Source of the DNA: Oxalicibacterium faecigallinarum
GTDB taxonomy: Bacteria; Pseudomonadota; Gammaproteobacteria; Burkholderiales; Burkholderiaceae_D
DNA length: 64,000 bases
Direction of reading: 5' to 3'
Assembly (NCBI RefSeq): GCF_014635705.1
Contig: NZ_BMDI01000002.1
Span: forward strand, 310,001-374,000
Below, piece after piece: positions 57,218-64,000 of this stretch. A program made the position numbers and the translations under genes. Position 1 is the stretch's first letter. Each line of letters opens with the position of its first letter. The notes under the pieces are model-generated. The model was not told the origin of the DNA. It worked only from the letters and a program-made list of their open reading frames with translations, and ran no database searches.

Positions 57218-58144
57218 TTATCCTTGATCCGACGTTGCAGGCAGACGACCGGCAAGCGCAACCCAGCCATCGCATTCGCGCCAGACGCTCAATTCGATGA
57301 ATGGACGGTAAATGTCGATCACGTCTTCGACTTGTGTTGCCAGCACACCCGATAACACGAGTTGTCCGTTGGGTTTGACACGACCGGACAGCATCGGTGC
57401 CATCAGCTTGAGCGGATTAGCGAGGATGTTGGCAACGACGACATCGAAGGCGTGTTCATGTCCGGATTCTGCAAATTCGTCCGGGACAAAGTACGCGACT
57501 TCACAATGATTACGTGCCGTGTTGTCGCGTGCGGCTTCGATGGCCTGAGGATCGATGTCGATGCCGACGACATCGCGTGCGCCCAGTTTCCTGGCGACCA
57601 TCGCCAGAATGCCGGAACCGCACCCGTAATCCAGTACGCTGAGACCGGCAGGTGGATGGACTTCCAGCCATTCCATGCACAGACGGGTGGTCGGATGACT
57701 GCCAGTACCAAAGGCAAGTCCCGGATCCAGTTCGAGTACCAGTGCGGAAGGATCAGGGGCTTCGTGCCAGCTCGGCACGACCCAGATGTTTTTGCCGATG
57801 TGGATGGGCTCGAATTGCGATTGCGTGAGACGCACCCAATCCTGCTCGGCAACATCGCGTAAGGTGTAACTGACTTTGTCTGCGGCGAGTCCAACGGCTT
57901 GCGCGGCTTCCGCAATCAATGCGGCGTGGTCGGCATCTTCTGCGGTCAAGGCGACGACACGACTATGCTCCCACGCTGTTTCAGTCGGTTCCATGCCGGG
58001 TTCGCCAAACAGCGGTTGCTCGGCTTCCGTACCCAGATCAGCGTCTTCAACCGAAACCGACAAGGCACCGCTTTCCATGAGCGCGTCGGATAGTGGTTCC
58101 GCGTGCGTACGGGCAACTTCGATGACAATTTCGGTCCAGCTCAT
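57218..58144 (-). CDS. prmA: Ribosomal protein L11 methyltransferase PrmA
   Basis: SAM-dependent enzyme that trimethylates ribosomal protein L11. The N-terminal substrate-recognition domain (about 1-110) precedes the methyltransferase fold: the SAM loop [13 protein letters not shown] near 169-181 and the acidic GIDIDPQA near 192-199. The NPP-like catalytic segment appears as [10 protein letters not shown] near 235. Length is 308 residues. It is the first gene after the accC terminator, cotranscribed with the DUF3426 gene. Confidence 0.95.
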   Translation of the reverse strand: MSWTEIVIEVARTHAEPLSDALMESGALSVSVEDADLGTEAEQPLFGEPGMEPTETAWEHSRVVALTAEDADHAALIAEAAQAVGLAADKVSYTLRDVAEQDWVRLTQSQFEPIHIGKNIWVVPSWHEAPDPSALVLELDPGLAFGTGSHPTTRLCMEWLEVHPPAGLSVLDYGCGSGILAMVARKLGARDVVGIDIDPQAIEAARDNTARNHCEVAYFVPDEFAESGHEHAFDVVVANILANPLKLMAPMLSGRVKPNGQLVLSGVLATQVEDVIDIYRPFIELSVWRECDGWVALAGRLPATSDQG

Positions 58145-58251
58145 GCATTCCTCGGTATAGGTAAAGCGCAGCCAAAGTATGGCTGATTTGTCTGCCTCAT
58201 GGAAGAGGACACGGCAGGCAGCTGCCGTAACGTGCTGTCAGACGTGAATGG

Positions 58252-58278
58252 AAAAACGCCCGGTCGGAGCCGGGCGTT
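58252..58278 (-). terminator. Terminator after accC (minus strand)
   Basis: On the minus strand a 9-bp stem (from 58255-58263 and 58270-58278) is followed by a T run, just past the accC stop. Confidence 0.82.
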
Positions 58279-58286
58279 GAATCTGC

Positions 58287-59648
58287 TTACGACTTGCGCT
58301 GATCCGGTCTTTCGGCCAGCTTCTGCTCAAGATAGTGAATGTTGGTGCCACCTTCGATGAAACGCGCATCCACCATCAGTTCACGATGCAATGGAATGTT
58401 GGTTTGAATGCCTTCCACTACCATTTCCGACAGGGCGATCTGCATACGGCGAATGGCTTGCTCGCGCGTCGCGCCGTAAGAAATGACTTTGCCAACCATC
58501 GAGTCGTAATTCGGCGGAACGTAGTAACCAGCATAAGCATGCGAGTCAACGCGAATGCCGGGGCCGCCCGGCGCGTGCCAGGATACGATCTTGCCTGGCG
58601 ATGGCGTGAACTTGAATGGATCTTCCGCATTGATACGGCATTCGATTGCATGGCCGCTCAACACGACATCACGTTGACGATACTGCAGTTTTTCGCCAGC
58701 GGCGATGCGGATCTGTTCCTGCACGATGTCGATACCCGTGATCATCTCGGTAACAGGATGTTCAACCTGCACGCGCGTGTTCATCTCGATGAAGTAGAAC
58801 TCGCCGTTTTCGTACAGGAACTCGAACGTGCCTGCGCCGCGATAACCCATCTTGCGGCACGCTTCTGCGCAACGATCACCAATCTTTTCGATGGTCTTGC
58901 GTGGGATGCCCGGTGCGGGTGCCTCTTCCAGTACCTTCTGGTGGCGACGTTGCATCGAGCAATCGCGTTCACCGAGCCAGATGGCGTTCTTGTGTTCGTC
59001 TGCGAGAATCTGAATTTCCACGTGACGTGGATTTTCCAGAAACTTCTCCATATAGACTTCCGGATTGCCGAAGGCTGCGCCGGCTTCCGTCTTGGTCATG
59101 GTCACAGCGTTCAGCAAGGCGGCTTCGGTATGCACGACGCGCATACCGCGTCCGCCGCCACCGCCCGCTGCCTTGATGATGATCGGGTAACCGACACGAC
59201 GGGCAATCTGCACGATTTCCTTCGGATCATCAGGCAGCGCGCCATCTGAACCCGGCACACAAGGGACGCCAGCGGCGATCATTGCTTGCTTGGCAGACAC
59301 CTTGTCACCCATCATGCGGATGGAATCGGAGCGTGGGCCGATAAAGACAAAACCGGATTGCTCGACACGTTCGGCAAAATCAGCGTTTTCCGACAGGAAG
59401 CCGTAGCCCGGATGGATCGCCTCGGCATCGGTTACTTCCGCCGCGCTGATGATGGCCGGCATATTGAGGTAGCTGAGCGGCGATGGTGCGGGGCCGATGC
59501 AAACCGATTCGTCAGCAAGCTTGACGTATTTGGCATCGCGGTCCGCTTCAGAGTGGACTACGACAGTCTTGATGCCCATCTCGCGGCAGGCGCGCTGAAT
59601 ACGGAGCGCGATTTCGCCACGGTTGGCAATGAGGATTTTTTCAAACAT
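58287..59648 (-). CDS. accC: Biotin carboxylase AccC
   Basis: ATP-grasp subunit of acetyl-CoA carboxylase that carboxylates the biotin on AccB. The start [16 protein letters not shown] and the ATP loop [14 protein letters not shown] near 159-172 are standard. The catalytic segment [14 protein letters not shown] near 288-301 is intact. Length is 453 residues. It follows accB by 69 bases on the minus strand and ends before a terminator. Confidence 0.97.
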   Translation of the reverse strand: MFEKILIANRGEIALRIQRACREMGIKTVVVHSEADRDAKYVKLADESVCIGPAPSPLSYLNMPAIISAAEVTDAEAIHPGYGFLSENADFAERVEQSGFVFIGPRSDSIRMMGDKVSAKQAMIAAGVPCVPGSDGALPDDPKEIVQIARRVGYPIIIKAAGGGGGRGMRVVHTEAALLNAVTMTKTEAGAAFGNPEVYMEKFLENPRHVEIQILADEHKNAIWLGERDCSMQRRHQKVLEEAPAPGIPRKTIEKIGDRCAEACRKMGYRGAGTFEFLYENGEFYFIEMNTRVQVEHPVTEMITGIDIVQEQIRIAAGEKLQYRQRDVVLSGHAIECRINAEDPFKFTPSPGKIVSWHAPGGPGIRVDSHAYAGYYVPPNYDSMVGKVISYGATREQAIRRMQIALSEMVVEGIQTNIPLHRELMVDARFIEGGTNIHYLEQKLAERPDQRKS

Positions 59649-59717
59649 GGAAACTGGACTCGTCGTTATAAGAGTGAAATCGGGTCAGTCTGTGGGCGAA
59701 CGCATGTCCGCCAGACA

Positions 59718-60176
59718 TTACCCGATGATGAACAACGGTTGACCGAATTCAACTGGCTGGCCATTCTCGACCAGAATTTCCTTGATGACGCCAGATGCAT
59801 CGGCATCGATTTCGTTGAGCAACTTCATTGCTTCGATAATGCACAGCGTATCGCCTTCTTTGACAGTCGCACCGACTTCGACAAATGCGGGTGCGCCCGG
59901 TGCCGAAGCACGGTAGAAGCTGCCCACCATCGGCGATTTCACAACGTGACCTTTGCTTTCAGGCGTCGCTGGTGCAGCCGGGGCAGCGGCTGGCGCTGCA
60001 ACTGGCGCAGCAGCAAATTGCTGTGGTGCCGCTTGGGGTTGCATCATCACGACCTGACCTTGCGGGCCGCCAGATTTAACGATGCGGACCTTGCTTTCGC
60101 CTTCGGTGACTTCTAGTTCAGCAATATCGGATTCAGCGACGAGGTCGATCAGCGTCTTGAGCTTGCGTAGATCCAT
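59718..60176 (-). CDS. accB: Biotin carboxyl carrier protein AccB
   Basis: Carrier subunit of acetyl-CoA carboxylase. The 152 residues contain an N-terminal region starting [12 protein letters not shown], an alanine/proline/glutamine-rich flexible linker (about 45-75) and the biotinyl domain. The biotinylated Lys118 is in the EAMKL motif. The arrangement aroQ-accB-accC is the common one in proteobacteria. Confidence 0.97.
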   Translation of the reverse strand: MDLRKLKTLIDLVAESDIAELEVTEGESKVRIVKSGGPQGQVVMMQPQAAPQQFAAAPVAAPAAAPAAPATPESKGHVVKSPMVGSFYRASAPGAPAFVEVGATVKEGDTLCIIEAMKLLNEIDADASGVIKEILVENGQPVEFGQPLFIIG

Positions 60177-60255
60177 GAAAAATGTCCTTGGAATTTTGTT
60201 TGATAAGTTGAAATTGGCAGGAATTATAAGCTATTTGCCGACAATTCTTGTTGAT

Positions 60256-60693
60256 TTAAAGCTTTTTGAGCGCGAAGGCGATGGCCGGAGGATATCCTTC
60301 GATGCCCATGCCGCAGATCACACCAACTGCAATCGAAGACAAGTAGGAGTGATGGCGAAATGCCTCACGCTGGTGAATATTCGAAATATGTACCTCAACA
60401 AACGGAATGGCGACGCCAGCCAGGGCGTCACGCAACGCAACACTGGTATGAGTCAGTCCACCGGGGTTGATCACAATGGCATCAACGCCCTCTTTTTTCG
60501 CGGCATGAATACGATCAATCAGCGCGCCTTCATGGTTGCTTTGAAAAGTGTGGAGCGTGGCACCTGCATCCTTCGCTTGCGCAACGGCAGCCTGTTCCAC
60601 ATCGGCCAGCGTGGCGCGCCCATAGACTTCCGGCTCGCGAGTACCGAGCAGGTTCAGATTAGGGCCATTGAGCAATAGCAAGTTTTTTGCCAT
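60256..60693 (-). CDS. aroQ: Type II 3-dehydroquinate dehydratase AroQ
   Basis: Shikimate pathway enzyme converting 3-dehydroquinate to 3-dehydroshikimate. The type II signature [21 protein letters not shown] is at about residues 4-24 (quoted in parts: NGPNLNLLG), with HEGALID near 53-59, [18 protein letters not shown] near 74-91 and EVHISNI near 101-107. ATG 60693 gives 145 residues, as the family requires. It lies between the TlpA-like gene and accB. Confidence 0.95.
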   Translation of the reverse strand: MAKNLLLLNGPNLNLLGTREPEVYGRATLADVEQAAVAQAKDAGATLHTFQSNHEGALIDRIHAAKKEGVDAIVINPGGLTHTSVALRDALAGVAIPFVEVHISNIHQREAFRHHSYLSSIAVGVICGMGIEGYPPAIAFALKKL

Positions 60694-60791
60694 GGAGATA
60701 AAACTCCGTTTGACGACGATGGCGGCATTTTGCAGCGAAATGCCGAGGATTGGCAAGGAGAAAAAAGTGAAATTGGTATGTTGAAATCGCG

Positions 60792-61313
60792 CTAGGGGGC
60801 CGGCAGGTCGGCGCGCAACTCCGCCATGTTCAGTCTGCCCAGATAAGTCTTTTTGACTGCGCCAGAGGGTGTAATCATAACGGTAAAGGGGAGGCCGCCA
60901 GAAGGATTGCCAAAACTACGTGCGAGTTCGGTGCCGAGCATGCCCGCCAGCAGGAGCGGATAGGAAATCTTGTATTTTTCGGCAAATTCCTTCACGTTGC
61001 TTGGTGAATCGATGCTGATGCCGAGTACTTGCAGTTTGTCGGTGCTGTATTCATTTTGCAGTTCGACCAGTTCCGGCATTTCTTCAACGCATGGTGCGCA
61101 CCATGTTGCCCAAAAATTAACGATAAGTGTTTTGCCCTGATATGAAGACAAGTTGTGTTTGCGCTTGGCGACATCTTCCATCTTATGTGCAAACAGATTG
61201 GCTACTTCAGGCGAGTCCGGCGTGGCTGGAATGTAGCGCCAAGCGCTAATCAGGCTGCCGATCAGGCCAAATACCAAGGCAACGATTGCCATCAGAAGGA
61301 TTTTTTTGCTCAT
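60792..61313 (-). CDS. TlpA-like membrane-anchored thioredoxin
   Basis: A 173-residue thiol-disulfide reductase with an N-terminal membrane anchor (about 5-24) and a periplasmic thioredoxin fold. The active site WCAPC (Cys72 and Cys75) is in [17 protein letters not shown], and the cis-proline region is GGLPFTVMI. Family members reduce disulfides in envelope proteins, such as apocytochromes c. The exact partner is unknown. It is 6 bases after the next gene on the right. Confidence 0.92.
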   Translation of the reverse strand: MSKKILLMAIVALVFGLIGSLISAWRYIPATPDSPEVANLFAHKMEDVAKRKHNLSSYQGKTLIVNFWATWCAPCVEEMPELVELQNEYSTDKLQVLGISIDSPSNVKEFAEKYKISYPLLLAGMLGTELARSFGNPSGGLPFTVMITPSGAVKKTYLGRLNMAELRADLPAP

Positions 61314-61319
61314 GGATAT

Positions 61320-61940
61320 TTATAGAGACGTGTGGTCGGATTCGGTCAGCAAGGCTATCACGCTTGCGATGGGCGCGCGTTCCGTGCGGCTGCCGGATTT
61401 TCGGCCATTACTTTGGCGCAGATCATCCGTTTCATACAGAACAAGGTGAACGCCTTCATTTTGCCAGAGGAAGCTCAGGGTTTCGACTTCGTCATGGCCG
61501 TTGAAATGCGGCGATTCGGAGACATCAAAGTCGATTCCTTTGTTTAAGAGAAAAATTTCGACATCTTTGGCGCTGTCGGCAAACAAATGGAGATGAATGT
61601 CCGAATGTTCCCCCGCCGTGCCATTTAACACGGCACCCGTCAAATAGGGTTGGAACGGTTGTAATTCCCGCATCAGTCGTACGGCCAGTTCACGCAAATA
61701 CCGTAGTCGGAGCGGTTGAGTGTCGGCAAAAAAGAGTGCATTGTAAGCACGCACTTCGTCTTCTACCATGGCGTTATCTGGCAACACATCGCCGCGCACC
61801 TTGTTATTCCCCAGAATTTGTTTGGCAGCTTTGCGCTTGGCCGTGCCGTAATCGATACCGTCTTCGGCAATCAGTCGGGCGGCCGCGACTGCAATTTCAG
61901 CACGCAAGAGATCGGATTCACTAGGGAAATGAGAGGGCAT
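61320..61940 (-). CDS. Unassigned protein with degenerate nucleotidyltransferase-like motif
   Basis: A 206-residue cytoplasmic protein that I recognise only as conserved in Burkholderiales; some databases attach a Mur-ligase name to such neighbours, which the sequence does not support. Residues 102-117 (GAVLNGTAGEHSDIHL) resemble the nucleotidyltransferase signature G-x(9-13)-D-h-[DE]-h, but the second acidic residue is His116, so normal metal catalysis is doubtful. The N-terminal third is helical and basic (GTAKRKAAKQIL). It heads the minus-strand group with tlpA-like and aroQ and is divergent from mpl. Confidence 0.6.
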   Translation of the reverse strand: MPSHFPSESDLLRAEIAVAAARLIAEDGIDYGTAKRKAAKQILGNNKVRGDVLPDNAMVEDEVRAYNALFFADTQPLRLRYLRELAVRLMRELQPFQPYLTGAVLNGTAGEHSDIHLHLFADSAKDVEIFLLNKGIDFDVSESPHFNGHDEVETLSFLWQNEGVHLVLYETDDLRQSNGRKSGSRTERAPIASVIALLTESDHTSL

Positions 61941-62047
61941 GGTGAGTAACGAAGTCTGACGGGGTGAATGAAAATGATCGCATGTTGATCAAGGGCGATC
62001 GTGGCGGCGTCAGGTAAAATCCTGTTATTCCAATCTGAAATTCTACA

Positions 62048-63427
62048 ATGCATATCCACATTCTTGGCGTCTGCGGCACTTTCATGGGTGGGCTGGCCGT
62101 ATTGGCAAAGGCCGCCGGCCATAAGGTCACCGGCTGCGATGCCAATGTCTACCCGCCGATGAGCACTCAGCTTGAGGTGCAAGGTATTGCGCTGATCGAA
62201 GGTTTTGGCCCGGAGCAGATCGATCTCAAGCCCGATCTGTTTGTGATCGGCAATGTCGTCTCGCGCGGTAATCCCTTGATGGAGGAAATCCTCAATCGTG
62301 GTCTGCCCTATGTATCCGGCCCGCAATGGATCGGCGAGCATATTCTGCAAGGCAAATGGGTGCTGGCTGTGGCGGGTACGCATGGCAAGACCACGACGTC
62401 GTCCATGTTGGCATGGATACTGGAAGACGCCGGGTACGATCCCGGCTTTCTGATCGGTGGGGTGCCGATGAACTTTGGCATTTCAGCCCGCTTGTCTGGT
62501 AGTGGCGCGCATTCCTCGTTCTTCGTCATTGAAGCTGATGAATACGACACAGCGTTTTTCGACAAACGCAGCAAGTTTGTGCATTACCGCGCCAAGACCG
62601 CGATTTTGAATAATCTGGAATACGATCACGCCGATATCTTTCCCGATCTTAAGGCGATCGAAACCCAGTTCCATCATCTGGTGCGTACGGTTCCGGGTGT
62701 CGGGCGCGTGATTGCCAATGCGCGTGAAGAAGCATTGCAGCGTGTTATGCAGCGTGGTTGCTGGAGCGAATGCGAATGGTTTGGCGGTGCAGCGCCGGAT
62801 GGCTGGTCGCTGACGACCTACGAGGATGGTCGTTTCGATGTGTTGTTCAAGGGCGAAAAACAAGGCACTGTCGATTGGCAGTTGACGGGGGAGCACAATC
62901 GCATGAATGCATTGGCTGCGATTGCTGCAGCTCGCCATGTCGGCGTGGTGCCGTCGCAGGCAATCAGCGCCCTCGATCGCTTTGAAAACGTAAAACGTCG
63001 CATGGAATTACGCGGCACGGTCAACGATATCGCAGTCTACGACGACTTTGCCCATCATCCGACGGCCATTGCCACTACCGTTGCCGGTTTGCGCAAGAAG
63101 GTCGGTGCAGCACGCATTCTCGCTGTGCTCGAACCGCGCTCCAACACCATGAAGCTTGGCACGATGAAGGATGCCTTGCCCGGCAGTCTGCTTGATGCCG
63201 ATCTGGTATTTGGTTATGGCGCGACTGGCGGTGGCAAAGATGCGCTGGGTTGGGATTTGTCAGCAGCACTGGCTCCGCTCGGTCAAAAGGCATCGGCATT
63301 CCATGATTTGCCTGCACTGGTGCAGGCGGTGACCTCACAGGCGCAGCCTGGTGATCATGTACTTGTGATGAGTAATGGTGGGTTTGGTGGCGTGCACCAG
63401 AAAATACTGGACGCCTTGCAATCATGA
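62048..63427 (+). CDS. mpl: UDP-MurNAc:tripeptide ligase Mpl (murein recycling)
   Basis: Mur-family ligase that attaches recycled L-Ala-D-Glu-meso-DAP tripeptide to UDP-MurNAc. The UDP site GVCGTFMGGLA is at residues 7-17 and the ATP loop GTHGKTTTS near 113-121. EADEYDTAFFDKRSKF near 161-176 is the stretch that, as I recall, marks Mpl rather than MurC. Length is 459 residues. TAAAAT at 62015-62020 may be its -10; no clear Shine-Dalgarno sequence is seen. It overlaps the next gene by 4 bases and works in the same pathway as AmpD. Confidence 0.93.
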   Translation: MHIHILGVCGTFMGGLAVLAKAAGHKVTGCDANVYPPMSTQLEVQGIALIEGFGPEQIDLKPDLFVIGNVVSRGNPLMEEILNRGLPYVSGPQWIGEHILQGKWVLAVAGTHGKTTTSSMLAWILEDAGYDPGFLIGGVPMNFGISARLSGSGAHSSFFVIEADEYDTAFFDKRSKFVHYRAKTAILNNLEYDHADIFPDLKAIETQFHHLVRTVPGVGRVIANAREEALQRVMQRGCWSECEWFGGAAPDGWSLTTYEDGRFDVLFKGEKQGTVDWQLTGEHNRMNALAAIAAARHVGVVPSQAISALDRFENVKRRMELRGTVNDIAVYDDFAHHPTAIATTVAGLRKKVGAARILAVLEPRSNTMKLGTMKDALPGSLLDADLVFGYGATGGGKDALGWDLSAALAPLGQKASAFHDLPALVQAVTSQAQPGDHVLVMSNGGFGGVHQKILDALQS

Positions 63428-64000
63428 TTCTGTATCTGCACGGCTTTCGTTCATCGCCGCAGTCGTTTAAAACCAGTTTGCTGGCTGAACGCATGCGTGC
63501 GCTTGGCAGAGATGACGAGTATTGCTGCCCCCAGTTGCCGCCTTCGCCACGCGAGGCGATCGAGCTGGCAATGGCTTCTGCCGAACAAGTCGATCCGGCC
63601 AGCTTGACGTTGATCGGTTCTTCGCTGGGCGGTTATTACGCAACCTGGATGGCGGAACGCCTGGGTTGTGCGGCTGTATTGCTGAATCCGGCCGTGCACG
63701 CTGCGCGCGATCTGGCATCGCAGGTGGGGGTGAAAACGCAATATCACTCCAATGAGCCATTTGAATTCAAGGCATCGTATATCGATGAACTGCAGGCGTT
63801 GGCAGTCGACCGCATCACACGTTCGGAACGCTACTTCCTGATCGCGGCAACAGGGGATGAATTGTTGGACTGGCGGGAAATGGTCGTACAGTTTGCCGGC
63901 GCCAAGCAGCGCATCATTCAGGGCAGCGATCACGGTCTCTCCGATTTTGCCGGTTATGCGGATGAGGTACTGGCGTTTTGTGGTGTAGGAGCGCGTGCGT
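63424..64000 (+). CDS. YqiA-like alpha/beta hydrolase, C-terminus beyond the window
   Basis: The first 192 codons of an esterase-like protein; no stop is reached by the window end. It begins MILYLHGFRSSPQSFK, the YqiA/YcfP opening. The nucleophile elbow GSSLGGYYA lies near residues 61-69 with the serine in GSSLG, and a catalytic-type His is in GSDHGLSDF. Members are carboxyl-esterases with weakly known substrates. The start overlaps the mpl stop by 4 bases, so the two are probably cotranscribed. Only a few residues are likely missing. Confidence 0.88.
   Translation, partial: MILYLHGFRSSPQSFKTSLLAERMRALGRDDEYCCPQLPPSPREAIELAMASAEQVDPASLTLIGSSLGGYYATWMAERLGCAAVLLNPAVHAARDLASQVGVKTQYHSNEPFEFKASYIDELQALAVDRITRSERYFLIAATGDELLDWREMVVQFAGAKQRIIQGSDHGLSDFAGYADEVLAFCGVGARA

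Overview
The window is chromosomal DNA from a Gram-negative betaproteobacterium, order Burkholderiales. Gene content, gene order and protein sequences most resemble the Oxalobacteraceae (Herminiimonas/Janthinobacterium type); the family is inferred from the reading, not from a search. It is a gene-dense housekeeping region. I see no insertion sequence, prophage, integrase, CRISPR array, tRNA or toxin-antitoxin pair, and no convincing undescribed multi-gene system. The points of interest are regulatory DNA and RNA structure, two lysine/alanine-rich chromatin-like proteins, and one unassigned protein.

Layout. 1-227: 3' part of the RNase P RNA gene and its terminator. 329-1047: two small envelope proteins (DUF3096, DUF4124). 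1346-18484: a complete division and cell wall (dcw) cluster, mraZ-rsmH-ftsL-ftsI-murE-murF-mraY-murD-ftsW-murG-murC-ddl-ftsQ-ftsA-ftsZ, all on the plus strand, mostly with 4-base stop/start overlaps, behind a four-box MraZ operator. 18646-24777: Prx5-type peroxiredoxin, lpxC, dciA (minus), an M23 peptidase and secA. 24919-27527: argJ, a DUF815 ATPase and a Nudix hydrolase. 27524-33228 (minus): type IV pilus genes pilB-pilC-pilD running into coaE-zapD-yacG. 33384-41403: ispB (minus), rplU-rpmA-obgE-proB, a CNP1-like protein and rppH (minus), then proS and a lytic transglycosylase. 41479-43604 (minus): a SWIB-domain protein with a histone-like tail, and ffh. 43835-48713: a CcsA-like membrane protein, a PP0621 protein, pilS-pilR and ampD. 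49059-53263: nrdA-nrdB (class Ia ribonucleotide reductase) behind paired NrdR boxes. 53738-54964: a histone H1-like repeat protein and a YggT protein. 55012-61940 (minus): a PfkB kinase, a DUF3426 zinc-ribbon protein, prmA, accC, accB, aroQ, a TlpA-like thioredoxin and an unassigned protein. 62048-64000: mpl and the start of a YqiA-like hydrolase, cut by the window edge.

How the genes fit together. The left third makes lipid II from UDP-MurNAc (murC-murF, ddl, mraY, murG) and builds the divisome that uses it (ftsL, ftsI, ftsW, ftsQ, ftsA, ftsZ, with zapD further on). LpxC commits carbon to lipid A, and SecA exports the envelope proteins. AmpD and Mpl recycle murein. PilBCD plus PilSR belong to type IV pili. 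NrdAB, DciA and the H1-like proteins tie to chromosome replication and packaging; AccBC, AroQ, ArgJ, ProB and CoaE are core biosynthesis. The DNPR motif in MurE points to meso-diaminopimelate peptidoglycan.

Most gene blocks end in clear intrinsic terminators, several of them bidirectional between convergent genes. The best leads are a possible small RNA after ftsZ, a promoter that would make a leaderless lpxC mRNA, a 13-bp stem between nrdA and nrdB, a folded leader before the H1-like gene, a terminator touching the yggT ribosome binding site, and a degenerate nucleotidyltransferase-like protein beside mpl.
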